A stretch of DNA of 64,000 nt from Floccularia luteovirens (lineage: Eukaryota > Basidiomycota > Agaricomycetes > Agaricales > Squamanitaceae). The DNA lies in assembly GCA_009739215.1 (NCBI GenBank), contig VSJF01000006.1, positions 434,001-498,000 of the forward strand, read 5' to 3'. The notes beneath the pieces were generated by a model. That model was not told the DNA's origin and ran no database searches. It saw only the letters and a list, made by a program, of their open reading frames with translations. The translations under genes and the position numbers were made by a program. Below, piece after piece: positions 49,173 through 61,174 of the stretch (positions are counted from its first letter, which is position 1; every line of letters begins with the position of its first letter).

Positions 49173-51311
49173 TCAACTATTAAATCTGGTCAAAATACTA
49201 CGGAAGGGGATGGGCATTCGACTCTTCATAGGTGCAGGAGTACTTTCCGTATTGGTATTGCTTCGCCTAAGCGCATTTTCATTCATGCTCCAACGTTTTC
49301 TTGAACTGCTTGATAAAAACGATTTAGTTTTATCCGACTTATTTTCCTTGCCTGCATTTGGTGTCCTAACGAGGTAACTCAACGAACGCCTTCCAAATGA
49401 TTTTGAGGTAGACTGCAATTGCTGCTCTGGTTTCGTAGAAGACTTGTGATTTTGAGACGGAGTGTTTTGCAGTGGCCTTTGTCCCTCTACGGACCTCGAT
49501 TTTTCATGCATAATTTTATGGATGATGTTGCGTTGGCCATCAAGAGGATTTGGCAAGACATCTTGTCTCATTCTTGAATCTTCTCTTACCTTGGTTGTGG
49601 CAGTTATAGGCGGTACTATCACTTCTGATATCACCTGACGAGCCGGGGTAGGTCTATTCTTGTGATCCGCTTTGATAATTGGTGGTGGATTTGAAGCATA
49701 CATTTTAGCGGGTACAGATGAGCCATGTGGATCAGGCGGATATACTGGTAGAGAGGAATCGGGGTCAACGTCCTTGCCGGGTAAAAACGCAAAGCGAACA
49801 CTTTTCGGGGATTTTGTTGTGCTTTTCCTTGAGGACAACGAGCTGACGAGGGCAGGACGTACAACTAGTGGTACAGACTGCGTATTTTCCCTTTGATTGC
49901 TTTTTATTATCCCTCGTAAGATCTGAGGACTATCTTCGTGCCGTGCAATACTAGGCCTACCAATTTTGCAGAGCGACACACGACGATCTGTATATTTGCT
50001 TGCAGGCATATTGATTGAATGTGATGTTTCGTTCAGAGTATAACTTGTCTCGTTTGTGTTGAAAGACGAGTCTGATAATGACCAGTCTTTTCGGAAATCG
50101 GAACAATCGGATGAAGATAGAGGAGATAGTGAGTTGTTCACCAAAGTGCCATGGTCGAATATGTCTGATAAGGGAGTGCGCAAGGTTAACGAGGAACATT
50201 GCTTTCTAAGGGTATATATCATTTCTTCGATGTCCATCGAAACGTCGTTGTTACAGTCGGCATGTTCAAACTTGGGTGAGTAGCTGGAAGGCGATCCAAG
50301 AAATGCGGTAGGAATATTAGGATACGGCGTATCGAGAAGTCCTTTGGCTTTAGAGCGAAGTGGGGGGAGGTTCTTCTTACCTCGCCGAACCGCCAATGTG
50401 GGAGGAAGGGTCATGAGGTTGCCCGCGGAATCGAGAGAGAGAGGAAGTGTTGCATGGGAATTTGATATCATCAAAGAAGGGAGAGGGCCACGCTCATATT
50501 CTTGACTATTACAATCAGCATATGTCGCACCAGAAGCATCGGTTTGTGCTCGAGAGTTGAATATCGGGCTGTTTTCTTTAGGTAGCTTGTTGATTGGAAC
50601 CTGTAGGGACCAAGAAAGGTGGTGACGATGTCCAAGTTCGCGGGGTGGGGCATTGTTGCGTTCAGGTCTTTGGGATGCAAGATGCCTGTTACAAATTTTG
50701 GCGGGTGGCATGGGTGAACTGGTTGGAGGTTGTTGTTTACGCATTGTGTTGTATGATTTTCTGGCTTTACTCAGCGTTTCTGAAAAAAAATCTGGAGAAA
50801 ATATAGATCCTTCCGCAACCCATGACGAAGATGTACCAAATCCAGTAGGAGCATTCCACGGCGTATGCCCTGGCGCTTCGTATTGCGGGATGTTTTCCTA
50901 CCGAAACCGAAATGAACAAGTTTCCCACTACTTTAAGTAAAAGGTACGTACGACCCATTTTGTAATACACAGCGTTTCCTTTAGCATGGACTTCAACCGG
51001 GGAGGAGTCGGTGACGTCAGGACAGCTTGGGTTTTCTGACTACCTTTTCTATTGGCCGGTTTATAATCGTGAAGCATGTTATCGCAAAGGTCAAGTATAG
51101 TGACAACCGGACGAAGCCCCTCTCTTGGAAAGGGAGGAACCAATATGGATGATAAGCTCGCTATCGAGTCAAGCGTAAGAGATTCCGAGACTATTTCGGG
51201 TTGATTGTTCAGCAATGGAGACAACGACGCATAGGAAGAACTCGTCGATGTACTCTGATACAATCCGGGAGATCCAATATTTGGAACTTCTAGCAAGCTT
51301 TTGGGAGCCAT
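49173..51311 (-). CDS. Unknown Ser/Thr-rich fungal protein
   Basis: Not recognised. Exon 1 starts MAPKSLLEVPNIGSPGLYQS and includes LRPVVTILDLCDNMLHDYKP and KSMLKETLCITKW. An intron ending GGTAG joins it to ENIPQYEAPGHTPWNAPTGF, then SKARKSYNTMRKQQPPTSSP, after which the frame stays open to the stop. The long last exon is Ser/Pro/Asn/Lys-rich, with short blocks such as DVSMDIEEMIYTLRKQCSSL, TLRTPLSDIFDHGTLVNN, and SPKSVRFAFLPGKDVDP. It ends SRMPIPFRSILTRFNS. The basic C-terminus (SSSRKRWSMNENALRR) and many SP/TP sites suggest a phosphorylated regulatory protein; that is inference. No membrane segment or signal peptide. Confidence 0.72.
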
Positions 51312-52097
51312 TGTCGGACTAAGTCAAGGTGGGTTCCATTGGAAAGACACCTTTAAGGCTGAGATAAGAGGCTGACTCGTTGAGATACACACCGGATAAT
51401 TTATTCTGACAAGGACATTGGGCTAGTCGTCATTGAAATAGTGTTACTACTGACATACTGATTCAAGCTAGAATTGTACGACATTGCGGTTGCGGTGAGA
51501 TCAGGTTTATAATTAGTGAGTTTCTCACGAAGAAAATCATATTGAAAACCTTCGTTCGTAACTCCAACACTCAAGCAGTTTGTATTGCAACCTTCCTGGT
51601 CGTTATCCTGTACCTCTGTGGTCTGTTGATCTTAGACTGGATCGGTTAAGGTCAGTTTTCTCCGTTGCTTGTCCATACATTACGCATTACGCGTTTCATC
51701 TCACACATGAGCCTTTCATATTCCCACGTGGAATGAAATCGTTCTGACGGATATGTGCAGGCTATAAAACCCGGTTGTATCTAATCCCCGCATACACAGA
51801 GCATCAACCATTGGTGAGTATTTTTCTTACTTCTCTCATTAGGATGATATGCCTCGATATTTGCACGTCAGTCGGAACGGACCAACTTCCGTGTATGATG
51901 CAACCTTGCGCTTATTCTGATTCATCGTTTCAAAATTTCCACTTGGTTTGATACTGATTCGATTATTATATCCAGAACTAAACACTACAACGAGGGAGTC
52001 CTGGTCTGGGCTGTTCTGCATTATATTGTGTTGAAAGAGTATGTTGCATGACATCTACTAGAAACTGGTGAGCGTTGAGGAACTTTGCTTTCTAGGC
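51312..52097. promoter_or_regulatory. Divergent promoter region with a TATA box
   Basis: About 790 bases between the unknown minus-strand gene and the ELMO gene. A CACGTG E-box lies at 51725-51730 and a TATA box (gcTATAAAac) at 51763-51768. A likely 5' leader then reads toward GGTGAGTATTTTTC at about 51812, which looks like the donor of an intron in the 5' untranslated region of the ELMO gene. Confidence 0.45.
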
Positions 52098-55042
52098 ATG
52101 TCAACCTCGCAAAATCCTTCTGCAAATTCTGCAAGTACAGCTACGCAAGCAAAGCAGGGCCTAGTCCCTACCAACAATGTCACAACAGCAGATGGCGTAA
52201 CTGTTCGGACTCGCATTGATCCGACATTAACAGTGGCTGACGTGGTTAAGCAACTGTGTATAAATCTGGAAATAAAGCAACCTCCAGCACATTATGCACT
52301 TAGAGATGAGGCGGATGAGCTGGTGACGAATGAAAACTTGAGGAGGAAGATTAAGACAAAGGCCAACCTCAAGTAAGTGTAGGTCGTCCTTGTTAAAGTG
52401 TGTTTGAACGAACAATGTATGTTGAAAATAGGCTTGTAAATGCTCCTGATCGGGAAGCAAGAGATATCGTCAACATTCTCAGACAACGAAATGAGAAAAA
52501 TCTCAAGATTACGCTCTTTTCGCTACACAAGTTCATTCGGGTACATTCACTTTGTCAACAGATCTGAAAAACCTGTAACTCGTTTTATGGTGCAGGAGGA
52601 GCAATTTGCCCATGAATTTCTATCTCTGAACGGTTTGGTAGAACTGGTTGAGGTGATTTATTCGAGCAACGGAAATACACTTGCAGTACGTAAGCATATT
52701 ATGACATTGTACATCATTTAACGTCATACTATATCATAGTATGCACTCACTGCGATGCAACACCTTATGGATCTTGAATATGGGTGGTCAGACCTTGACA
52801 ATGAGTTCATTTTTCGTGTTGTACAAATTCTCTCCTCCCCTCTGTCTCTCATAAACGTTTGCCGGCCTGCCACTGTGATCCTGAAGAAACTTGTGGAGGC
52901 TGATCCTACTAGCGCCCCTGGGCCTTTGTTAGCAGGTTCAAGCCGTTCTCCTCCAGCTGCACCCCCTGGCTCTATCTATCGCTACGGCTTCTATGTTGTT
53001 TATGGACAGATGAGAAAAGAGAAAGGCTTATTGGAAACGGTAGTCAGCCGACTGGGAAGTGCCGATACCGCATTGGCGCAATACAGGTCTGTTCCGTATC
53101 TCTTACTTCAATAAATCTTATTAACGAAAACCCGAATAGTATGATGTTGATAAATTCATTGCTGTCACATGCTAGCGACACATGGTGGGATGAATTCATC
53201 ATGGACCTAGAGAGATTGAACGTTCGCAAGGCCGTTGTTGTAAGTTTAATAGATAGTACTAACCAAAAAAGAATACTAAGCAACTTACCTTGTTAAGCGT
53301 CTAATGTCCCTTCATACAATCGAAGACTTGACTTCTTGTATATTGGATTTCCAAGCCAACATCGTTCGGGTTGCATATCGCAAGAAAACAACGTCTGTTG
53401 ATCCAGAAGCTGAACCGTCTCATGCAGAAGCATTGGATTACATCTGGAAGAGCAGCAAGTTAGAGGAAGATGTGGATGCTTATGGTTCCTACAAATGGAG
53501 GAAGTTAGGATTTGACACAGAAGATATCTTCCAAGAATTTAGGGAGGTTGGCCTACTTGGCTTAGACTGTTTGGTATGTATGAACTGGTACACATCTGTG
53601 GGATGGGGCTGACTGCGCCTGGTGGTATATAGAAAAAGCTGTTTGAAAATGATCCGGACTTTTCGAAGGTTTCAGTGCTCGTATTCGGAAGTTTGCATAT
53701 GACTGACTTGGGTTTTTAACATCAGATTGTCCTTGAGCAACTCAGTCGTCCCTCAGAACGACGTTGTCCAATCGCTAAAGCCTCAAACGAAGTCGTAGAG
53801 CTATTGTCGGAACATTGGGCTATATTTGCTCCAGGATGTATGTCTGGTCTACACGCACACATCATGTACAGCATTAATGCGGTGTATCTCTAGACTCAAC
53901 CTTTACTGCTTTCCAACCATTCTTCCTTGAATTTTACAAGGTTCATTCTTTGGCGACCCACTTCTTTATACGCATGTGGAGTGAAAGTAGCGCAGCTTAT
54001 GGTGATTTCCATCGTGTGGCAGACCTAGTGCGAAGCCAGTAAGTTTTCCTCTTTCTACTTACTAGAAATTATATTTGACCTACGATCAGAGTAAAGGTTG
54101 CTCTTAGGAGTGAGAATGTTCGATCCTGGCATGAAGTTGAATATGACTTTGAAGAGTGCGAGTATCGGGCTGTCAGGGATCGTCAAATGAAAGAACTTGA
54201 ATTAGAAGATGATCTTCTAAACAAGGTACCAGTTAGGTGAGTGAGGATCGTAATTATATTAACAACACCTCCAACAGTGGATCGTATCAGAAATCTACGG
54301 GCGAAATTATACAAAGAGTCTTTCGAATTTGTTAGGCAACAGAGGATCCAGTGCCTATTGCAGGGTGCATGGTTCGTAAATGCATTACCCCGGCAATCCT
54401 CTGGGAACGCCATTCGCAAGCCCAGTAGACCTTGGCGGTTCATGAGACTGGTACGCAATTCTATTATCAACGCTACCTTCAAGACTTCAACCCAGGTTAT
54501 CAAATCTAGGACAGTAGCCTTAAATATCTTCATTACGTTGACAGCGCTGTCAAATTTCCTGTTCGCAACGGTCTTGAAGATCTGCCAGAAAGGATTGATG
54601 TGTCATTGGTTAGTGAGATTGCGACAGGGACCTGTGCAGCTCCACCAAGTGTTATTCGTGATCAGAATGACCTTCCTTCGAGCACACCGCTTGTACCATC
54701 GCCTCTGTCGTTTTCATTGCTTAGTGCGCATGAGAGCTCTCTGGCAGATTTGATTGCTCCTGATCAGTCTCGTTGGGCTGATTGGACAGATGGCTTGAAT
54801 ATGTTGAGGAGGGATGGTGGACATGTGTCTTCGAAAGAAACAGCAGGTTTCGTTGATGCCCTGACAGAGATTGGTTTGAAGATCAAACTCTTAGGTGAGG
54901 AATAAAGCTATCTGGTTATATCGTATCTCTTAATCCCGTCGATTTAGATTTATCTGGAGACAAAGTTGAGATTCCAAGTGGAGTTGTTGCTGGACCTCCA
55001 CCCACCAACACAGATTTCTTCTTCTCCGAGTTTTTGAGTTAA
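52098..55042 (+). CDS. ELMO/CED-12 family protein
   Basis: Partner of DOCK-type exchange factors that activate Rac in animals; fungal members are less studied. The start is MSTSQNPSANSASTATQAKQ. The N-terminus resembles a Ras-binding-like domain (TVADVVKQLCINLEIKQPPA, HYALRDEADELVTNENLRRK). Armadillo-like helices follow: EEQFAHEFLSLNGLVELVEV, YALTAMQHLMDLEYGWSDLD, YVVYGQMRKEKGLLETVVSR. The ELMO domain is near 53530-54050 (FREVGLLGLDCLKKLFENDP, APGYSTFTAFQPFFLEFYKV, HFFIRMWSESSAAYGDFHRV). A PH domain is near 54300-54930 (IQCLLQGAWFVNALPR, PWRFMRL, VSLVSEIATGTCAAPPSVI). The C-terminus is Pro-rich (SGVVAGPPPTNTDFFFSEF). About a dozen introns. ELMO identity is clear from the order of these parts. 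Confidence 0.88.
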
Positions 55043-55374
55043 TGTAGAATACTTTTGGTAATAATATATGTGACTGTACCAAATGTGCAACTTCCCAATG
55101 GGCGACCGTCATCTACGACGTTAGAAATAAGCCAGTATCAACCATTTTTTATTTGGGTTGAGTATTTATGAGTATAGCTATACAATTGTTATGAATGGTA
55201 ATGATGCAGTTGATGCAGTGTATATATAAGATGTGAGGGTCAAGATGTAGATGTAGATGAATCCGACAAGGGACGGGGGTTGAACCCGATAGTTGCCAAT
55301 GATTTCATGGTGAGGTCATTAAAGAAAAAAAGCAAAGAAGGTTGTCCAAAAAGAATGGAATGCCCCCCCAATGT

Positions 55375-57590
55375 CTAATATCCATTAACGGCAGTGGTTT
55401 TGGATTTTATTGCAACATATTCAGCACCAGCCTTGAAAAATGGTTTGAAAATGCCTTCAGGATCATGGAAATCGTTGTGCACGACATTGACCAGGAATGA
55501 GGTATCCATAAGTTCAGAAATCAGCTTCCGCGATGGGGAGTCGTGTTCATATAGGTTAGCCCATTGTTGTCCGAGTTCGTATGCTTCATCCTATACCCAC
55601 GCCACTTAGGAATCGTCAATGAAAGGGGTAAGCGACATGTAACGCACCTTCCAAGCCATGAAACTGACTGCCTCGACAATCGTTGGTTGGACAATTTCCT
55701 TCCCTGGGAAGACACCCCAGGTTACAGCATTCGGTCCGTCTGAATGAGTGTTCGTTCTGAGGTCACCGCGTTTGTTGATCACGTAGTATGTAATATTGGT
55801 ATCACGTTCAATCTGTGAGAGAAGGAGGGACAAGAGAGTTGGGTTCACGAAAAACTCTAAATAGGCCTAGTATCATGTCCACTTAGTTGCTATGTCAGGT
55901 GTAGAGTAGAAGAGGGATCATGCCTTTTGGTATACATATCCATTGGATGGACCCCACCCGAAAATCTTGTCGTCACTTCGTGCACCATTGACAGCGGGTT
56001 GAGAATTTATTGTCAAGAAGCCAAGTTCGTTCATCTGAGCTAACTGTTTGGATATTACTGATGTTTCAACTGATGGAGCTTGGTCTGACCACGGCAGCGC
56101 AGAGAGTTCTGAGCTACAGAAACGCGAGAATAGCGTGGCTATGTCACTAAAGCAAGATGGCCTTCCCCATAGTTTAAGAGCATCTTCTTTCTGCACATTC
56201 ATAAAAGTAAGCATTCAGTTGACATGGGCATCATGATAAAATTAACACAGGACGTACTGTCTGTTTTATCCAAACACCATAACCATCCAACTCTCCATAC
56301 GCAGGACTCCGCGAGTCACCAAATCGTCCGTTGGGGTATTCGTCCCAGTTCTCTGTACGAGAAATGTATGACTTCGTCCGGTTTGCCCAGAATATAGGCC
56401 GGATCGTTTCTTGGCGCCTATTGGGTGTCAAGGACTGGTGGAATTGCTTTAATTTGATTATTTATGAACGAATGATTAATGAAATCTAACCTGTCTCCAA
56501 GGTAATGGTTTAATGGTTTCAATCCTAGGTACCAGACCCAGCTCTTCAAGAAGCATCTTCGTACCCTTTTCCAAATTCATGGTGTAGAAGTGTAGCCCCT
56601 TGATCCCGATACCTTCGTTCAAGATCTTTCTGCACATATCGGCCACCAATCTTGTACCCAATTCCCTCACTTTCTCATCGTTATTCTTGACCGGTTCCAA
56701 AACGTCCAAGAAAGATTGTGGAATGATGGTTTTGGCCAAACTAGTAGCTCTTTGGAAACCATTCCATGTCTGGATCGGAGCAACACCAGGAACAATTGGG
56801 ATTGTGATACCCGCTTCACGGATTGCTTTCACCCAGCTAATGAATACCTCAACATCATAAAACATCTGTGTGAAAATGAAGTTGACACCCGCGTCAATTT
56901 TCTCTTTTAGGTATTGAATTTCGAGATCGCGTTCTTCTGGAGGAAGCAGCATATGCTGTGGAAAGCCTGCAACCGCGATATCGAAATAATCTCCGTAGTC
57001 GCGCCTGATATGTTTCACAAGGTCTATCCCATGAATGAAGCCACCTTCTACTGCTTCCCATTCATCTTTTCCTTGGGGAGGATCACCACGCAAGGCCAAA
57101 ACGTTACGGCAACCGTGTTGTTTTGCTTCCTGCCATCGAGGTTTAAGGCGGCATATAACGAAAGATCACACGACACTTACCCGTAGTGCAATGTCTACTT
57201 TTTCTTTTGGCATATTCGTACATGTTAAATGCATACAAGTCTCCATTCCTATCATACTCTGGCACGTTTTAACCATTTCAGATGTTAGGTCTGACGTTCT
57301 ACCGCCGGCATTCCTGTTATTCGATTATTATACGATATTAAAGGAATTCATTGGAAGTTGCACATACCAAGTGATGTCTATGAACTCTGGACCCAATGCC
57401 CTCATGCGTTCTATACGATCCAATAAATTTTGGAGACCCTAAGTAATCGAAAAAGTTGAAATGATCGCGATACAAAGTGCTAACAACAGTGGTAGCGCCT
57501 AACCTGAGCAGTCCGCGGTGGAAAATATTCGAAAGACCACCATACTTTGTCATCCTTTGCGGATTGCTGGATCTTTTGGCTGATTTTCAT
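55375..57590 (-). CDS. MET13: Methylenetetrahydrofolate reductase
   Basis: Reduces 5,10-methylene-THF to 5-methyl-THF, the methyl donor for methionine synthesis. Starts [20 protein letters not shown] then EYFPPRTAQ; an in-frame ATG 65 codons upstream is not family-like. The FAD-binding TIM barrel has [48 protein letters not shown]-binding [40 protein letters not shown], and [20 protein letters not shown]. The eukaryotic C-terminal SAM-binding regulatory domain follows: [60 protein letters not shown], and [20 protein letters not shown]. The end is [16 protein letters not shown]. Yeast has two such genes (MET12 and MET13); the symbol given is the main form. Confidence 0.95.
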
Positions 57591-58187
57591 GAATACGAAT
57601 AATAGATAAGTAGGAGGATGGTGCTTAGAAGGAATTGGGAGAGTGGTCAGATGTTTTAGATATTTATTTACATAAATTCTTTCGGCAACTTCGCCATCAT
57701 TTTCCAAATATAGGCCACGTTCACTCAGGGGCTTGAATTTTTTCACTAATTTGTCATCTCCTAAACACGACTGATTCTGCCCCAACTCATTTTATGTATT
57801 CAATTCATGCTTTACGACTCTCTCCTAAATGCTTGTCTTGAACCAATTACTAAATGAGAAGGATTTCATGAGGCCAATGTCGTCTTAGCGCCAATTACGC
57901 CCTAAACATGCCGGGAATACGAGATCCCCCTTGTTGACATTCAACACGTTGTCGGTTCAACCTTTGTAGACCCGGTAGAAATATATGTATTATTTGTCGG
58001 CATAGGAGGAATTACACTAATGAATGACCAAAATTGCTCGCTACGTAGGGTTCTAGACCTAGATGTGAAAGAAACTGTACACCTGCCGCTGACAATTGAC
58101 AATGTGTTAATTATGCTCAGATTATGTCACTTACAAGTATGGCCAATGAAACACTCCATATTTTGGGGTGTGAGTGATTAGATTTGA
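57591..58187. other. Intergenic stretch without a recognisable gene
   Basis: About 600 bases upstream of MTHFR and downstream of the DUF202 gene. No coding signal beyond an open leader contiguous with the MTHFR start. It contains the 13-mer CCAATTACGCCCT (57891-57903). Confidence 0.45.
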
Positions 58188-58628
58188 TCACTCTTGTACA
58201 AGGAGGACTATACATGTCCCAAAAACGATCCCAGCAAGACAACCCATGATAATCATGTGAGGTCTTGCAAGCAATAAGATATCAATGTGTGGTAAGAGTG
58301 TGAGAGTGTGATCTGGAACGCACTTTACAGAAGCTAAAAAGCCCCTTGCATTACGAAGATCCCGATAACCACAGTAATATTCCCATGCACCTGCTATGAT
58401 GGAAAGTATAGCTGCACCAAATTGTACTGAGGCGAATGGGATTTGACTAGCAGTAGACTTTGGGGTGGTATCAGGCACTAATCGTGCTTGCAAGAGTACA
58501 GACGTTGACAAAAGCGAAAGAAGCAGTGCAAGCTTTATATGGGACAATATATTTCGTTCCAGCATGCAGAAGTCCCTGGCTGTACTCCCAGAGTTTTCGG
58601 TCAAGTGGGAAAACGGAGTGACCAACAT
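58188..58628 (-). CDS. DUF202-domain small membrane protein
   Basis: A single-exon reading of 146 residues, starting MLVTPFSHLTENSGSTARDF. It has the DUF202 pattern: ENSGSTARDFCMLERNILSH directly before a first hydrophobic segment (IKLALLLSLLSTSVLLQARL), then a second (FASVQFGAAILSIIAGAWEY) with a conserved YxxxR nearby (YCGYRDLR), and a third near the C-terminus (PHMIIMGCLAGIVFGTCIVL). Three membrane segments are expected. Members occur in bacteria (YidH type) and fungi; related domains are found at the ends of fungal VTC/SPX proteins, but the stand-alone proteins have no firm function. ARDFCMLERNILSH replaces the usual ARDHLANERTFL, so this copy is divergent. Confidence 0.75.
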   Translation of the reverse strand: MLVTPFSHLTENSGSTARDFCMLERNILSHIKLALLLSLLSTSVLLQARLVPDTTPKSTASQIPFASVQFGAAILSIIAGAWEYYCGYRDLRNARGFLASVKCVPDHTLTLLPHIDILLLARPHMIIMGCLAGIVFGTCIVLLVQE

Positions 58629-58753
58629 ATCAGATATCGTTACTGTCGTGAAAGCCAGGTAGGGTGGCAGAGTATGTGGTGGCTATGTATATCACAGACT
58701 GGCTCATATATGAACCCGGCCAATTCGGAGACTTGAGGTGGAGCAGCACCGAC

Positions 58754-58759
58754 CACGTG
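58754..58759. promoter_or_regulatory. CACGTG E-box between two divergent genes
   Basis: ACCACGTGAGG lies between the DUF202 gene (ATG at 58628, minus) and the Ser-rich gene (ATG at 58932, plus), close to TGTCACATGACTC at about 58774. These could be shared bHLH sites. Confidence 0.3.
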
Positions 58760-58931
58760 AGGATCAATTCTCGTGTCACATGACTCTGACGCGCTCTGGA
58801 ATCTGGGCGTTATTTGGTTCCTTGTTTGGCCAAGGTTGACTTTGAACAACGCCTGTGCAACCACTTGTTCTCCTCGTTACGACAAGCTCAAAACACATTC
58901 ATTTTTCACCACACCTACGATCTTATTTAAA

Positions 58932-60989
58932 ATGGGCTTTTTAAAGCGTATTTTCTCCATGAAGAGCAAGAAAAGCAAGAAACAACGACCTGCTATCGTC
59001 CACAACGTTCCTATCAACCCTAACTTGCGAACCATTGAAGAGGAAGAACATGAAGCTGCAGTCGGTCGGCTACTTCGTTCATCTTCTACACGTTTTGCTG
59101 TAGTTGCAGAGACAGACTATAATTCTGTCCCACCTTTACGTGAGTAGATCCCTCTCCATCTTGTACTATTTACTGAAGTCGTAAAACAGCTCATCCTATT
59201 AATGAAATCTTCAACACACCTGGAGCATCAACCATGAGCATAGCCAGCTCTACTATCAGTCAACGAGGGACGTATTCCGTCAAAGTTCATGGGCGTAAGC
59301 GTCACACTTCTACAGAATTCCCCAACGCAAACCGCGACCTTGAAGACCACCATGTGGTGTCGCCAAACGATAACCCGACTACTCCTCATAAAGATGAAAG
59401 CCAAGTTCTCAAACTACGTTCGGACCCATCTGTCGCAAGCCTGTTGAACCTCTATGATGAACATGGGCATTTGCCAGATAAGGCATTTTCAAATAGCCCC
59501 CCTTCCCCATCTAAAGAGGGAAGGGCTCAGTGTCGACGTAATGGCTCGACTTTACGCCAACTCCTTGGAGTCTCAGATTCTGACCGCAATAATGATGCTA
59601 CTGAAGGAGATATCTCCTGGGCTGAAAGATTCTTGGGGTATGCAATCAATAATATTCCTTATCATTGCAATATAACTTACCGTATGATATAGGGAGACAG
59701 ATAGCGTGTCAACTACATCCTCTACAGGGCCATACACACCTAGAACCACGGACGCACAATTTTTAGGGGACTCTTTCCAGAAACATGACCGTGATCACGA
59801 TATCACATATACGACAGATAATGATCTTTCGTCAAATGCACCTGATAACCCGGCCATATCATCCATGGACGTCGAACTTAGCATAAGCGCAGACTCAATC
59901 CACATAAATGATAATAATCAACCTTACCAAAACCCTGATCCCACGACACCGCAGAGGGCATCCCAAGTTTTCACATTTTTAACCAGTAAGAGACAACAAA
60001 AAGGCTCGAGTATGTCGGAGGCAACCACATTCCCCCCCAGCGCCTTCAGTACCCCTTCTGATGATAGTCGGCTATACTCGCATTTCTCTTCAGATTCAGA
60101 ATCGGCATGTGCTAACCCTTCCGCTAGCCCGCGCATACGTCTTCCGAGTGAAACCACGAGAGTAGACACAATTTTAGATACAATTACCGATCATTCACCA
60201 GCACCAATCAGAACATCATCCTCATCTTCAATTCCACGGTTACACAATAATGTTCGTGAAAATGGTCATATCCCCCAATCCTTCCGTTCCGATTTTGATG
60301 AAGAATTTGCTGCGCAAATCCAAGAAGCAAAACCTCGCAAGGTCAAGGTACTCATGACAGGTCCCACGAAAGTTATTGTCACTGCACCAACCCCATCCCA
60401 GAACTCTGAAACGCCAACTCGCATACCAAGAGGCCCCCGAGCTCCACCGAAGAAAACCTCGTCCGCAGTTTACAAAGAGCCACGAACAATGTTAACAGAC
60501 CGACCTAAACCAAATCAAGACCAGGTGCCATACACCGATGGTTTCACTGCGATGCCGTCACGCCGCAGAACACCACGTCGCAGCAGTTCTCAATCATCCC
60601 GAGCATCGCAACTGTCCGAGAATAGTAATATTTCCAACACCCGTCCTACAGAACGGGCATATGACAAGTGGACAAAGGTAGCGAATAACACGGAGAACCG
60701 AGTAGAAAAAGAGAATCAATTCAAGCTCAGCATAAATACTCCAATTCCTCTGACACCACTACGGTCAAACAGCTCACCGCAGTCTCGGAGATCTTTGTTC
60801 CGTACAGTGGTCCATCAGAGCATGTTTAATCCCCCAACAGGAATGACACCATCCCCAGCATCGTCCTCGGAGCTTTCTCCAGTAGGGAAGCAGCTCATGT
60901 TAGATATCAGGCAACAGCGCCAAAGAGCGAGGGACGTTGCGCGCAAACAAAGCGGACGGATGTCCCGTCACACAAGCTTACGAGCGTAA
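58932..60989 (+). CDS. Unknown Ser-rich basic protein
   Basis: Not recognised. Three exons: the first starts MGFLKRIFSMKSKKSKKQRP and includes LRTIEEEEHEAAVGRLLRSS and RFAVVAETDYNSVPPL. The second starts PHPINEIFNTPGASTMSIAS and ends WAERFLG. The third starts ETDSVSTTSSTGPYTPRTTD. The N-terminus combines Met-Gly with a hydrophobic/basic stretch (GFLKRIFSMKSKKSKKQ), which could bind membranes; the Gly2 context lacks the usual Ser/Thr at position 6 for myristoylation. The rest is Ser/Thr/Pro/Asn-rich and disordered, with short blocks EEFAAQIQEAKPRKVKVLMT and VGKQLMLDIRQQRQRARDVA near the C-terminus. It ends KQSGRMSRHTSLRA. Both introns have good splice sites (GTGAGT, GTATGC) and keep frame. Confidence 0.8.
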
Positions 60990-61174
60990 CTTTTATTTAC
61001 TTCGTTTTATTTTCCTCATGTTTTTTTATCGTATCTGCATTTCGTTATGAACCACAAATGAACAGTCGATGACGCTATTTTTCTCATTTTTTTCCTCATT
61101 ACTTGAATCAACTGTCGTCGGGATGTCTAGACACTAGTTACTACATATACATATTTAAAACGCTATCGTGCTTC

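Noticed and set aside
54241..54753. A 170-residue plus-strand open frame
   Set aside because: It reads through an intron of the ELMO gene and partly in another frame; the PH-region exons explain it.
57591..57785. In-frame upstream ATG extending MTHFR by 65 residues
   Set aside because: The family N-terminus begins near MKISQKI; the extension shows no targeting signal and is more likely leader.
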